DNA from: Tetrapyrgos nigripes | Taxonomy: Eukaryota; Basidiomycota; Agaricomycetes; Agaricales; Campanellaceae | Direction: 5' to 3' | NCBI GenBank assembly: GCA_013368315.1 | Contig: JAACJM010000018.1 | Location: 1-64,000 of the forward strand | DNA: 64,000 nt | Shown here: in pieces, positions 24,511 to 35,976 of the stretch | How positions within the stretch are numbered: position 1 is the stretch's first letter | Layout: the number at the start of each line of letters is the position of its first letter | Translations under genes and position numbers: made by a program | The notes under the pieces: model-generated | The model's input: only the letters and a program-made list of their open reading frames with translations | Told to the model about the DNA's origin: nothing | Database searches by the model: none

Positions 24511-25095
24511 TCAACCTGCCCGTATCAGGATATGGGTGGACCCACCCAGAGACCTGGCCCAACTCGCAAACTCTCGCCTGTCAGGAATTGGAGCTGAGGG
24601 GGTATTATCCCAGCAGAACAGCCCAGCAAGATTCTGACTGAATGACACTGCCCGTGCAATGGCGTCTGTGATTTCTGGAGGGAGAGCTACAGTGTAAGAT
24701 CCCCAGACACCCCATGAACCAGGTATCTGCCTCAGAGCACCAGTCAGTAGCTCGTCAAGCCAGGTCCTAGCATCACCATGAGCCCATGGTATCTCTGGTA
24801 TCCACCAGTCCTCTGGGGTTTCGGTATTCCTGTTAAAGTAACGAAAAGGCTGGTGAGAACTGGTGGGAATGAAATAGGTGGACACGTACCAGGGAATGGA
24901 CTCAACTCAGACATCCTCCCAGAAATTCCCAGCTACATACTCCCCTCGTGTGAGCGATGCAGCACTACGCATCCACAGTTCCCAGTTTTCTGTGGTCTCC
25001 AAATCTGGAGGATTCAAATCTACAGGTTGAGGCTCTTCACGGGCTTCTATTGATGGGGGGGCTTCTGTGGACTGATAAGTGTATGTGAGACCCAT
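24511..25095 (-). pseudogene. Small minus-strand gene of the KDZ-type element, unknown function
   Basis: Exon 1 starts at ATG 25095 (MGLTYTYQSTEAP) and exon 2 ends at 24511, joined by a 56-bp intron at about 24838-24893 whose splicing keeps the frame (W-N-T-E-T-P). An in-frame TGA at 24907-24909 breaks exon 1. About 175 residues with an acidic N-terminus, many Trp residues in the middle (EDWWIPEIPWAHGDA, GSWGVWGSYTVALPP) and the C-terminal word FASWARSLGG. No domain recognised. It lies head-to-head with the small plus-strand gene at 25403, so a shared bidirectional promoter region of about 300 bp is likely. Confidence 0.5.
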
Positions 25096-25402
25096 GGTGG
25101 TTGGGAAGGAAAATTCTTTGGAGGGTGTTGGTTAGCCGAGCAGGCCTGATGGGTTCGGATACTCGGAGTCTTGAATAGGCACTTGACCGGCACTTGACCA
25201 GCACTCAGAATTGAGCTCATCGTCAGAAACGTTGAGCTCTGCTGCAGCCACAATAAAAAATGCCCTTAGCGAAATTGTCCAGAAGGGAGCATTAATATGG
25301 AAGATGAGTTTTGGAAAATCTGGCATCAACTGATGCTCATTTGAAAAAGTCCAATGAAACAGAAATCAAAACACTAAGATATTGTTCTTAGTGTGAACCT
25401 CC

Positions 25403-26173
25403 ATGTCTCGTCCCAAACTCTATCACACTCAGGCTGAGCGCTGGGCTGCCAATCAACGCAAGCGTCTAAAATACCATCACAGGTACGCTTTCCTCACATT
25501 CTATGGCTTTTTATTGTCTAATTATTGTGTTGCAGTCATAAGGATTCCATTAATGAAGCTCGAAGAGAGAAATACAAGCTAGCACAGGCTGCTGAAAGCA
25601 AAGACAGGCAAGTACACTATATTCTCCCTTTCCCCCTCTGCTTTCTCCTTCATCAGCTGAGACTAGCATCCAGACTAAAGCGGCACTCACAGAAACGCGA
25701 GAAACATGATAGGGGAGAGAGGGTGAGAACTACAATGGCGTAAGTCACATTTCCCTTGTTTGTGATTAGGATTCTCAGTGTTTTGAGACTTCAGTCATGT
25801 CTCCCAGCTCTTGGAGAACATACGGGCCCAACACTCTAAGATGCAAGACCAGGTCCAACCCTCTCCTGCACTTTTCTTTGAAAAGGTATTCCAAAAGATT
25901 GTTCAACGTCTCACAGAAGGGAGCTCTTGTACTCTGCTCAACAAACTCTCAGAGAAGTTCTCAAAAATGCTTAATAGGATGGAGAAGTGGGGGTGCATCA
26001 TATATGAGAAAGTGGGTGTAACAGCAGTACTCAAAGAGGCTGAGGAGCTCACAAGGGATGTGAGGCGCTATGTTCGATGGACTGAAGAAATGTTGTGTGC
26101 ACAATTTGTTGGATTGGCAGAGCTGCAGAGGCTTCACAAAAGGAGGCAATTCGGATTTCAGAAAGAAGCTTAG
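25403..26173 (+). CDS. Small basic coiled-coil protein beside the KDZ transposase
   Basis: It starts MSRPKLYHTQAERWAANQRKR at ATG 25403. At least four exons are joined by short introns (for example 25485-25535 and 25611-25660). The N-terminal half is strongly basic with many Arg/Lys/Glu, typical of a DNA-binding or disordered helix; the C-terminal half, after about 25800, is helical (LTEGSSCTLLNKLSEKFSKM) and ends at 26173. I recall similar N-termini (RPKLYHTPEE-type) in proteins encoded near fungal KDZ transposases. It is the upstream neighbour of the transposase on the same strand, about 430 bp away. Role unknown; helping transposase bind DNA is a guess. Confidence 0.5.
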
Positions 26174-26601
26174 CTATGTATGTATGTAAAAATGAGCTAT
26201 ACAGGTTAGGGGTAGACACATCATGACACCAACCAGTGAGCTCTCCAGCCACTTTTGGATCATCTCAGATCTAGATCATTAAGATTTTCAAGGTGGCCGG
26301 CCACAGATGATAAGGTTGATATTTAGTCCTTGATCCAGTACTGGTCAACCTTGGTTTGTCTTTGATCTAGATCATTAAAATTTTCAAGGCGGCCGGATAA
26401 ATCATAAGGTCGATAGTTACTTGTTCTGATACTCCTATTATGACCATTAACTCCAATGACAAAGACAAGGTGTAATTTGGCAGCCAGCTTTAACTCATGT
26501 GAAGTACAGGACTCTCTCTTAGCCAGTTGAGGGCTATTAGACCACCTATAAATAGTTACCGGTTGTGCTGCATTGACAGATACTGTCATTCACTCGATAC
26601 A

Positions 26602-29600
26602 ATGTCCAAGCGGAAGCAACCAGGCTTTCGTCAACCGAAAGCTGCCGTAACCCACAAAATCAGGGTATCCGATCATCGTCAAAAGTTCAACCACTTTTCT
26701 TCAAGTCTTACACAACAAGAGATGGATGCACACTATGCCATCTCAGCAAGGGAGGGGGAGGAGAGGGAGATTGAGGATGATGATATGGGTGTTGCTTTTG
26801 ATTTGCATGAGGACTACAACGACAATTATCCCTCATTTCCGGAGGCTGAGATGGATACTATGCCCATCTTCTGTGATCCGCAGCTGCAAGGGCTTATCAC
26901 CATTGAATCTCCAGATTCTGCTGGAATTCAGGTGACTCAGAAGCGAAATATCCATTCGGTAAGTGGGGTGCTTCTATGTGGAATGATTATTCTAATCATT
27001 TGTCAGGACAACCCAGCCCATGCCTGGCTACCTCATCGAGATCAGTACCTGGATGAAATGCTGTGGCTAGAGGGCTGTCGGGGCAATAAGGAAAAATGTG
27101 CCACCTGTAAAGCTCCTGGGTTGTTCCGATGTGTAGAGGATGAATGTCAGGGTGGATTGCAGTACTGTGGTCTCTACATAGTGAGCATGCATGCAAGATT
27201 GCCTTTACATTGGATTGAGGTGAGTGTTGTACATATCTGAGATCAGTTCTCCCTAACATTTACAGCAGAAATGGAATGGCAAGTTTTTTGAAGGGACATG
27301 TCTCAAGAATCTAGGGCTAAGGGTCCAGTTGGGCCACTCTGGACCTGGTTCGCGCTGCATCCACCCAAAGCAGGCACGCCGTGGCAAGTTTACAGTGGTC
27401 CATGTCAATGGAATTCATCAAGTTGCACTGGACTTCTGCGGATGTTCAGACAACCATTCGCAGTCTAGTCAACTTCTTTGCTTCATGTGGTTTCCAGCTA
27501 CACCAAAGGACCCTAACAGTGCCACCACTTTTTCATGTCTTCGATTGTTCCGACACCTTAATTGTCTGGGAAAGTTGCCTGTGTATGATTTTTACAAGGC
27601 ATTAGAGATGATGACACATAATAGGCAAGGGTCTGTGCCTCTGGTATGTGCTCATTCAGTTTATGGCATCAGAAATTAATTATATGTGCCAGGATCGCTA
27701 CCGTGCCGTGTTGCGAACCATGTATCAATGGAGAAACTTGAAGATGCTGAAGAGAGGAGGGCGTGGTCATTCAGAGTCAGGTATTGAGGGAACATCGCTT
27801 GGAGAGCTGGCACTTGAGTGCCCTGCTTGCCCACATCCTGAGAAGAATATTCCAGATAACTGGAAGGAGGTGGGGCCTGAGTCTGCGTGAGCGATCTTCT
27901 GTTGCCACCCCATAATGGGTTACAGGCTGTGTCCAACACCACCCATATCTTGCTATTGGATGGGCTGACATATATTTCAGATTTCTCTACACGTTGTTTC
28001 TAGCCCTTGATGCCAACTTTTGTCTGCGAAATCGAGTTGTCTCTAATGAGCATCATAGTCCACTTTTGGGAGATGGGCATGCATATCTCGTACCCAGCAG
28101 TCCTTAACGGGAACACATACTGCAACATGTTAATCAGGAAGATGTTAGTGTTTTCTAATGTTTGATATACACTTCTGATTCCGCATATAGATGAGCAGTT
28201 GCTCTGGTTTTCAGGCAATGCTATTGGCTAATCTTCGTAATGTGGCTGGCTTGTGGGTTAGTGGTATGGCTGGATGTTGTTGTGCACGGCACAGGGTCTG
28301 GAGAGCATGTGGGCTTGGTGATCTGCAAAAAGGCGAAAGGTGATATTTGTCTGCTTCATACTTCTGTTGAACATGTTGAAGGCTGACTTTATTGTCAAGA
28401 TACTGCAACGTAGACTTCATCTTTTGGTGTACCATGAATGGAACAGAATATCTCTCCGTTGTCATGTCCTATGATATTTCCTGCCAGTGGAGCCGGAACT
28501 TCTGGAAGTGAATGGAGGAACTCAACCCCGAGTGGAAGTTTCGCTTTACGAGAACTGGTGTCAGGTTCATGGTTCCCAAATTCCACTTGAGGGCACACCA
28601 GCCTGAATGTCATACAGAGTTTAACTTTGATTATGCACCAGGTTGTGGTCAGACCCATGGGGAGGTTATTGAGGAGGGATGGGCCGAGTCTAACAAGGCA
28701 GCAGCACAGACTAAGGAGATGGGACCAGGAACAAGAGCCCAGACACTTAATGACATATTTGGTTTCCACAACTTTCGGAATATCGCCAATCTTGGTAAGT
28801 ATCTTTCTCACATGAGCTGATCAGATGCTGATTTTGTCCAGACAAGGTTTTAGTGAAGCGTCTGATTGCGGCAATAAAGGAGTTTGATCACCATGAACAT
28901 GATTTCAAACAATTTGATGATGGACTGGCAAGGTGCAAGGACGTTGGAAGGGAGACGTTGGACAAGTGGAAAGCACAGGTTATTGCGTGGGAGCAAGATC
29001 ATGCAACATTTTGTCCCTATGAGGATGAAAATCAAGGCAAGTGTCAGGTCAATATGTTGGTATGTATTTGCTGATATCAAAATAGTTAATGAAAAGGACC
29101 AGTTCAAGGTCATACAAGCAGAGATGACACAAGAAGAATTAATCAACATGCAGAATGGACATGTTCAATATGCAAGCAGCCCTTCTATTTTTAGCCACTG
29201 GTATCGAGATACAGGAAGCTCAGTAAGTGGATGTACAGCTTAATTGGGGATCTTACTTAACATGATCTGTTCTTTCAAGGCATCAATTACAACTCTTCAT
29301 TGCGACAAATAAATATATAACTCCCACACAGAATCTAGAGCTACAGAAGCGTTGAGCTACCCTGCTGAAGCAGATAACAACATTCCGGGCACTACAAAGA
29401 CTTCTGATGCCTGGTATAGCCGATGTTCTCTCCCCTGAACTCATGAAAAAGATCAATGATCCCGACATCTCACATCCAGAAACAATGTTGTCATGGATAT
29501 GGTATGATCCTCAAATTTCGGAAGAAGACCCGGAATTCCGCAATGGTAATTTCAAAATCAATCTTGGGAGCTTCACTGACATCATTTTCATTTGGGCTCC

Positions 29601-30034
29601 TGGTGGCTGCAGTTATACGTGTTGAATGGTGTAAGGCAAGGGCGAGGATGTTGTGTTGGCAGGAGGAGGTTTTGCTGCTGGGGGAAGAGATCAGACGTAT
29701 GTCTGAATATATGAACTGGAAGGCAACATGGTGGGAGGCAAGGAGAGTTGGGCTACCAGGAATGCGAGTCAGCAATTTGGAGAATGCTGATGCTGACTCA
29801 GAGGGGGTTCCAAAGGACTTGGCAGAGGGGCTCAATGCTTATGCAAACCAGCAGGCTCATCTCACGAGGACTCGGGCGGCAGAAATTTTGGCCACATGTG
29901 AGTCACTCCTGAAGCATGCGGAAGCAGTGTTATCAGGCTGGCAGAACTTTGAGACTCTCACAATTGAGCTGGAGGATACCCCAGAGGCCACCGTTGATGA
30001 AGACATAGTTCGTAACGCAGAAAATGATCTATAG
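26602..30034 (+). pseudogene. KDZ transposase with CxC2-type cysteine cluster
   Basis: From ATG 26602 (MSKRKQPGFRQPK) the gene reads through many short introns. The Cys-rich cluster (CATCKAPGLFRC..C, then GLRVQLGHSGPGSRC and the HVNGIHQVALDFCGC block, about 27090-27460) is the CxC2 KDZ-associated domain. The catalytic region shows RFLYTLFLALDANFCL (near 27985), CARHRVWRACGLGDLQKGER (near 28280), SYDISCQWSRNFWK with the first Asp (near 28470), PKFHLRAHQPEC, and GEVIEEGWAE with the Glu (near 28665). The C-terminal helical part (VEWCKARARMLCWQEEVLLL) ends at 30034. KDZ enzymes cut and paste DNA with 8-bp target duplications (family knowledge). A TGA at 28509 sits where Arg is expected, and a stop near 29355 also breaks the frame, so this copy is probably inactive. 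Confidence 0.85.
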
Positions 30035-30049
30035 TGTACATGCATTTCC

Positions 30050-30509
30050 GGACTCTAGTCATCACCTTTGAGGATGAAAAAGCCCTTGACCCAAAGATTT
30101 TTGAGGACTGTATGCAATGGTGAGTAGATTCATTACATTTTGTGGCTAGGGCTCAAAAGACGCAGCCAGGAAGGTTGGCCAGCAGAGATGATTTTCTGCA
30201 ATCTGCATGGCGTGTGGCCAAGGGTGAAGAGCGAACAGAATGAGGAGGTGTCAAAGTGAGTGGTCTATTGCGACTAATATGAGTGTTCTAATGTTGCTAC
30301 CCTCCAGCGAATGGGTTTATAGCTACTTTCGAGTGCTGACCCAACACGTTAGGACTCTGGGAGAGGACTTATTTGACAAGGAGTTGGACAAGTGGCAGGA
30401 GAGGATAAATGCAAAAGAGGCTAAGGAGGAGGCAGAAAAAGTGAGAAGGGAGGAACAAAGGAAGAAGTGGCGGGCAGAGACTAGACTGGAGTTGTCAGAT
30501 TTGGAGTAG
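30050..30509 (+). pseudogene. Coding remnant downstream of the KDZ transposase
   Basis: Protein-like stretches (FEDEKALDPKIFEDCMQW near 30070; SRDDFLQSAWRVAKGEERTE near 30185; then SSEWVYSYFRVLTQH to a Lys/Glu-rich coiled coil ending at 30509) are separated by intron-like gaps and one stop. They may be one small gene or a displaced exon series. Function unknown. Confidence 0.35.
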
Positions 30510-31069
30510 CTCATTGTCAAAGGGTTGTAGACCACCCGTAACATGATTCCGGATGGCCTGTCTTGATTTTCAAACCACCCATATCTTGATGTGGGCTGGG
30601 TAACATGAAAGTAGATAAAACTAAACATTAAGACTCGCTGGCATCAGGCTGCTTTTTCCCCTTTTCCCTATGTAAACCTTCCAAGCATAAGTTTCGGCAG
30701 CTTCACACAAAATATGGAAGTAACTGTAGGTGCTGGAATAATCACACATTTTATTACAAGGGTGGTAAAGATTGGTGAATACTCACATAACGTTGAACTC
30801 TTCATCCAATTCCTGTTTTACCCGTCGCCAGAGACCACGGTCGTTACAAAAGATAAGGGTATTTCCCTTTGCTACAGAGCTGTGGGGGGAGTGGGGGATG
30901 AGAAGCTAAACCAAAAGACCATGCACTGCTCACCATTGCTCACAGTCCTCAATAGTGAGAGGATCACATGGAGGGTCCAGGGAAAAGGAAAAACAACGTG
31001 TTTCAAACTGGACTGCAGAACGAATTGGCAGGGACATGAGGGTGAGGTGCAAGGGTAGGTCAATAGATG

Positions 31070-31187
31070 CAAACAAAAAAAAAAATAGAACAAGGTAATT
31101 GGAAAGGGAAAAAAATAAGTGACACAAGAGGTTTGAACCTCTGACCTTTCAAGGGCTAGAGTACAATAAACTGTTGCACTACAGGGA
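31070..31187 (-). repeat. tRNA-derived pol III unit (SINE-like)
   Basis: On the minus strand TAGTGCAACAG fits the box A consensus TRGYNNANNNG and GGTTCAAACC, about 42 bp further on, fits box B. Runs of T follow at about 31107-31113 and 31076-31086, suitable as pol III terminators. The cloverleaf is not intact: the T-loop is one base short and the acceptor arms do not pair. It is therefore a tRNA-derived repeat or a tRNA relic, not a working tRNA. Confidence 0.5.
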
Positions 31188-31619
31188 CGTTCAGTGTTTG
31201 AAGAAGTAAGTAAGTATGTACCGCCCTACTTTTTTCATTTTCCAGCAGTGGTCGGAGACCTGTGCCTTGACGAGAGGCAAGATGTAAACCTGAAGGGGAC
31301 AACCACATGGAGGGGACAACCACATGGGAGGGTGGCAAAGGCTGGAAGAGAGGGCGGGAAGTGGCAGAGGGCAGGATGCAGTGGTGGGTGGGATGCTGCA
31401 GTGGGCGGGATGCAGCGGTAGGGGGGAAACGATGGAGGGTGGGAAATGGCAGTGGGGCACCTATCAATGACATTTGAATAGCCGAGCGCTGGTCAGGAAA
31501 TAAGAATGATAACACCGGCTGCCAAGTACTGATGTTTATACTAGCGTGACAAAATTACCGGATTCAAAGAGCATGCTTGTGACAGAATATAGGTTACCCT
31601 ATGAGGTGGATATTGGTAT
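31188..31619. other. G-rich low-complexity stretch
   Basis: It contains a tandem pair of ggggacaaccacatgg (about 31297-31330) and several G-rich units (gtgggcgggatgcag-like) at 31370-31440. No gene. Confidence 0.5.
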
Positions 31620-31790
31620 TTTTGTTGTGCCGTACCTGCCGATCCCCATAATCGTCAGAACAGCCCCCACCCACCCAATGCGCCCAGCGACCCACCCCAT
31701 AACAAGCTACGCCACTGAGCTGGCCATAGTGGTAAACCTCCACCGATAACCAGATTCTGGGCCTGGGAAACCTCCACCCATGACTAGTCT
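31620..31790 (-). repeat. Right inverted repeat of the KDZ-type element
   Basis: Inverted counterpart of 18490-18670; see that entry and the element entry for the shared landmarks. Its minus-strand open frame is an accident of the repeat. Confidence 0.6.
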
Positions 31791-32634
31791 CAGGTATGTC
31801 ATAGGGTGTTGAGAGGTGTTCGTTCCAGTAGGATGCTGGAACAGCATTGGGACAAGGGTAGTCATCAGAATACATGTTGAGTGACAAGTCTCAACTCACC
31901 TGTCTCCCTTTTAAACCTCTTCCAGCTACATGTCTCTAGTTTCACAACACGCATAGTTGCTGACCATGTCCCCAGATCCAGATGTGCATAACATTGCTGG
32001 CCCCATTGCTGTCGCCACTTCCATATATGCTAGACCTGGCAGCTGATCTTGGCAATGGGGCTGCTGATGGGGCTGGTAGGGCTTGAGTAGGGCTTGGGTA
32101 GGGCTACCCTGTCAGTGCTTTTAGTAACAACAGACACAGGAAAGGATGTAAAAAGACATACCTCGACTACAGAAGTCTTCTCCATGTGAGAGCCAGTGTC
32201 TGCAGAGAGTAGCAAAAACACAGAGCGAGAGGAAGAGGGATAACCGATGATATGTGTAATGACTGAGTTCAGCCAAACCTATGAGGCTGTGTACTGGAAA
32301 TCACAGGGAGAGTTCATCAGGAAAAAATAAATCACTATGGGAACGACTGCTTAAGATATCCGAATCTCTGTAAGTCACTGCCAAGACTCAGGAGCATCAG
32401 GAGTCCCACGTAGTACCAGTAGCACTAGTAATTGACCCCAGAGTACCAGTAGACCTGAGGCTTTAGATCCATAGGCAAGTATAGTCTCAGTTGAAGTATA
32501 CTGTAGATAATGTATTATTTCAGCCTGGAATTTCATATAATATATCAATTCTATAGTGTAAGTATTAAGGAGACCTGTATATGTTAACAGGATGAGGTCA
32601 AAAAGGTAAAGCAACCACGGACGTTGTAGATAAC
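31791..32634. other. Stretch without a gene
   Basis: Only short low-quality frames. The simple repeats ggggctg/tagggcttg occur at about 32050-32105. Nothing else supported. Confidence 0.5.
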
Positions 32635-35600
32635 CTAGGTACGGCACTGTTTCTTTCGTGGTCTGACATGGCTTCCTAAATAGTCTTTTTCTGCCTGCTC
32701 AGCTTGCCATTGGTCATAAAGATATGTGTGATACTGCAAAAGAACGAAATCGCAGTGTCAGAGATAGGGGTTAATGAAGAAAGATGAACACTTATCGAGA
32801 ACATTTTTGGAACTCCAAGCCAGCTTATCTGTACTGTGACCAAAGTTTGGTATGAGGTGGCAAGTTTGCTGGATGGAACTGGCGAACATGATGCCTGAGT
32901 GCTGTTCTCCCTGTCGCTGAGTGTACGCCACTTGATACATGCCAAGAGATTTATTGTATTTGTTGAAAGGTGTGAACCAGTCAACAAATGCTAGTAACAG
33001 TGAGAAAGGGATAATCTCAGGTGGTAGCTTGAATAAAACACGAACACGAGCAACTTGAAGGCCTGAAAAGTAGGCATGAATGAGAAACCGCGAAACTTGA
33101 CAAGAGGTCGAACTGTCCAAATTCAGAAATGAAATCTGACAGCTGATTTCATTTCTGAATCGGGACAGTTGGGCCTTTCACATGCACCACTTAGAGGGCC
33201 TTTCAGAGCATCAAGTTTCCCTACACGAACAATGACTGTGCTTGTCTTGGCTGGGGTCATTGGCTTTACACCATTCACTGTAATTGTTCTGGGGATTTCC
33301 ATGGTTGCATAGACAGTGTCAGTTCTTTTCTTGTTTTTGGCCATGGCAATAGAAGGGAGTGATGCAACAAATTTCTTCCAGACCAAAATCTGGAGAGATG
33401 AAGGATCATCTAGGGCATGAGCAGGTATATTTTGATTCTCAAGAAATCTCCGCAGGTACCACTTCAGCCATGGTCCACAACAAAGGTCGTGTTCAATCTG
33501 GTTAATAGTCATATGTGGGAAAGGGGCCCTCTTGGTGTAAGCGACATGTGATTCGGAGTTTGGATCTGTTCCTGAATCATAATCGTCATTCCTATCATGC
33601 TCTTCTCCATCTTCTTCCTTCCCAACCATCAACTCCTCCTCAAGATTTGCATAATACTCTGGCATCACCCATCCCATGAACTGGTCCTGCCTATGAACTG
33701 CCTCTTGTTGAGAAAGCCACCTCACGATTTGTGGTTGAAATTTTCGTTTGTTGGAAGCCCTGTACGCCTTCTTTGCAAGGTCTATGTGCAGCCGCTCAGA
33801 TGATTCTGTATTGTAACCATTGGTGGTACCCAGTAAGTGAATGCTTTCAGGATAGTGGGAGACATTGTGCAATTTGCTAATGTTAAAGTGTTTTCATAGC
33901 CCCAAATCCCAAAACACTTCCTTGTGCTCATGAAAAGCTACCCATGCGGTGTCCAATGCAGCTAGTGACTGGTCCGTATGGACCTCAAAATGTGAATAGT
34001 ACATGAAGCCCTCCAAGGCTCGCACTGCCTCCACAACATCCTCATCAACCACGTCTGCCAGAAGCCCAGGGTAGACTTTGGACATTGCCCGGTATTCATT
34101 ACCAGTCCATTGCGTCATGGAGGATACACCTTTAGAGAAATGTCGGAGAGTAGGATGGGGGGTCATGGTGCGGAACCGTGTGTCTATCTCCTTCTCCGCT
34201 AACTTTTTTTCACCTATAGCCCCCTGCACCCAGTTTGCAACATGGTCACCAAAGACACCTTTATGAAGTTGGTGGAGCAGGTCAGGGGTTATGCACCAAA
34301 AGATGTTGCAATGAGGCAAGTCCTTCCAGAATGGGTTAATGGGGTGTAGATTCTGACTGTTAAACTCTTCTGGCCTTTCTCCTCTTGACTCCGCAGCCAA
34401 CGTATCAAGAGTGATGCCAGGTGACCGAAGAATACTGTATGTCAGCTCTCCCCACTCTTCTGGCTTTACTATGCATTGAGGGCATGAGTTTTCCTTGCAG
34501 CAGCAGACCAGACACTGCTCTGGGTAATCCGCAATATATGCAGCCAGCAATGGATACACTAACCACTCATATCCATCAGCACACAGCATCTTCACTCTGT
34601 TTTGGCTGGCTTTCTTGAGGGGTTCCAGGATTTTCTTCATGCAATCATGAAAGAGCTGGTGGGACATTTGTGAGCGGCGGCTCTTGGAGAAGCACTTGAG
34701 TTTAGAGATGGGAATATAGCCAAGGAGGAGAAATGCATGAGAAGAAGGTTTGCATCATATATTCTTTTCAATGTTCCCTATGCTCAAGTACACTGGCCAG
34801 GCTTTCTTATCACCACTAAATGTTGACAACTGGGTTTGATCAGAGGCTATGATGGCTGGCGCAATGGTACTGAGCTCGTTGGGAAGTTTTTTCTGAAGAG
34901 AAAACATTTTGAGTTTTCATTTATGAATTTAATAGCATCCTAGACTCACCTGCATATCCCACCACCAATCACAGGTCCACATCTCATTGTACTTGCAGTT
35001 TGTCATGTCTTCATTCATGTAATGCTTCACAGGTGCATACTGCTGATGTCCACAAAATTCTGTATTCCCCATTAACTCCTTGATAATGTCTACAGGATCC
35101 TGATGCCAGATCTCGAGTACCTCCATTTGAGGGCTGCTGTTAGAGTCTAGCACATCTCCTTCCACCTTCATTGGCGTGCATTGATAGGCTGGTCCATGTT
35201 CCAGAGAGTCAACAAGCTGGAGACAAGAATGACTGTTATGAAAGGACAGTCAGACATCCTCTCATACCTGTACGTATTAGTTTAGCAGCTTTAATACTAT
35301 CAATACAGGATTCAGCCCACCGTTTCCAATTTGCAAAACTCATTGATCTTCTTTTGACTGACTCCTGAGTTCATCAACCACCAGACAAGGTTCCATTCCT
35401 TCTCGGACTGGAATGGACTCCAAGGCTGCAGATTTTCCTCCAGCTGTGTTCAGTGTTTCTTCTCGAAACAGGTGAGGACAGGCTGATCACTAATAGCCAT
35501 GCCTGCTGGTCCAGGGTACTGCAGAGCGTAAACATAGCCGTCATTGTCATATATGGATTTGGGGTCATTTGAAGGGTCATCCTCTACTTCTTCAACACTA

Positions 35601-35851
35601 GCTCTGTTTGGGGTGCTGGGCATGGTTTCCATCTCGATAATTCCAAATTCAGCATCCATGGTGGTGGGGAATGAAGATGTTGAGAACGCGTCATCTGAGT
35701 CGAGTGCCTGGGTGGTGGGGATAACCTCAGAGTCGGGTTCGGTGAAGGCTTGGTCATCTTTCTGGCAGCAAAAGTCTGACTGTGTAATGTGTGCCTGTAG
35801 TGCCTTGTTGCTTTCTACAGTGTTGCTGCAATAGGGACACGATATCCACAT
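32635..35851 (-). pseudogene. Plavaka transposase
   Basis: From ATG 35851 the protein begins with a C2H2-like finger (CPYCSNTVESNKALQAHI). It then has YPGPAG near 35505, a region with MWTCDWWWDMQ near 34960 and a DQTQLSTFSGDK-like stretch near 34820. The core is DGYEWLVYPLLAAYIADYPE, then the Cys cluster CLVCCCKENSCPQC (near 34500). DLLHQLHKGVF (near 34270) and TERLHIDLAKKAYRASNK-like sequence (near 33790) follow. These are hallmarks of Plavaka, a CACTA-related cut-and-paste family common in agarics. TGA codons at 34755, 33894 and 32758 interrupt it at places where relatives have Arg or another residue, and a 60-bp inverted duplication at 33111-33170 breaks the frame near the end. Divergent from the DUF6532 gene, with about 125 bp between start codons. 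Confidence 0.85.
33111..33170. repeat. Near-perfect 60-bp hairpin inside Plavaka
   Basis: Arms 33121-33136 and 33145-33160 are perfect 16-bp inverted copies around an 8-base loop. After two mismatched bases pairing continues between AACTGTCC (33111-33118) and GGACAGTT (33163-33170). One arm is genuine transposase coding; the other appears to be its reverse copy. Confidence 0.85.
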
Positions 35852-35976
35852 GGTATGGTAGAAGGATGGCCGGAGGTAAAAAAAAATTTGTTTAGCTGAA
35901 ATTGCCGCATAAAATACTTGACAACGCACAGGCTGCTTCATTTACAACCACTACCTTCAGCACACAGTTTTTGTAC

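Larger units (their letters stand above)
18490..31790. mobile_element. KDZ-type transposon, about 13.3 kb, bounded by inverted repeats
   Basis: The sequence at about 18490-18670 is matched, at roughly 80% by eye, by the reverse complement of about 31620-31790. Landmarks shared in order are GGTTATGGGTGGAGGTTT (left) against GGTTATCGGTGGAGGTTT (right), CAGCTCAGTGG, GTTATGGG, CATTGGGTGGGT and GGGGATCGGCA. Between them lie a KDZ transposase, a small basic gene and two minus-strand genes of types that accompany KDZ genes in agarics (recall, not verified). The exact ends and any 8-bp target duplication could not be fixed. Treating the two repeats as one element's TIRs is an inference from their inverted orientation. 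Confidence 0.6.
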
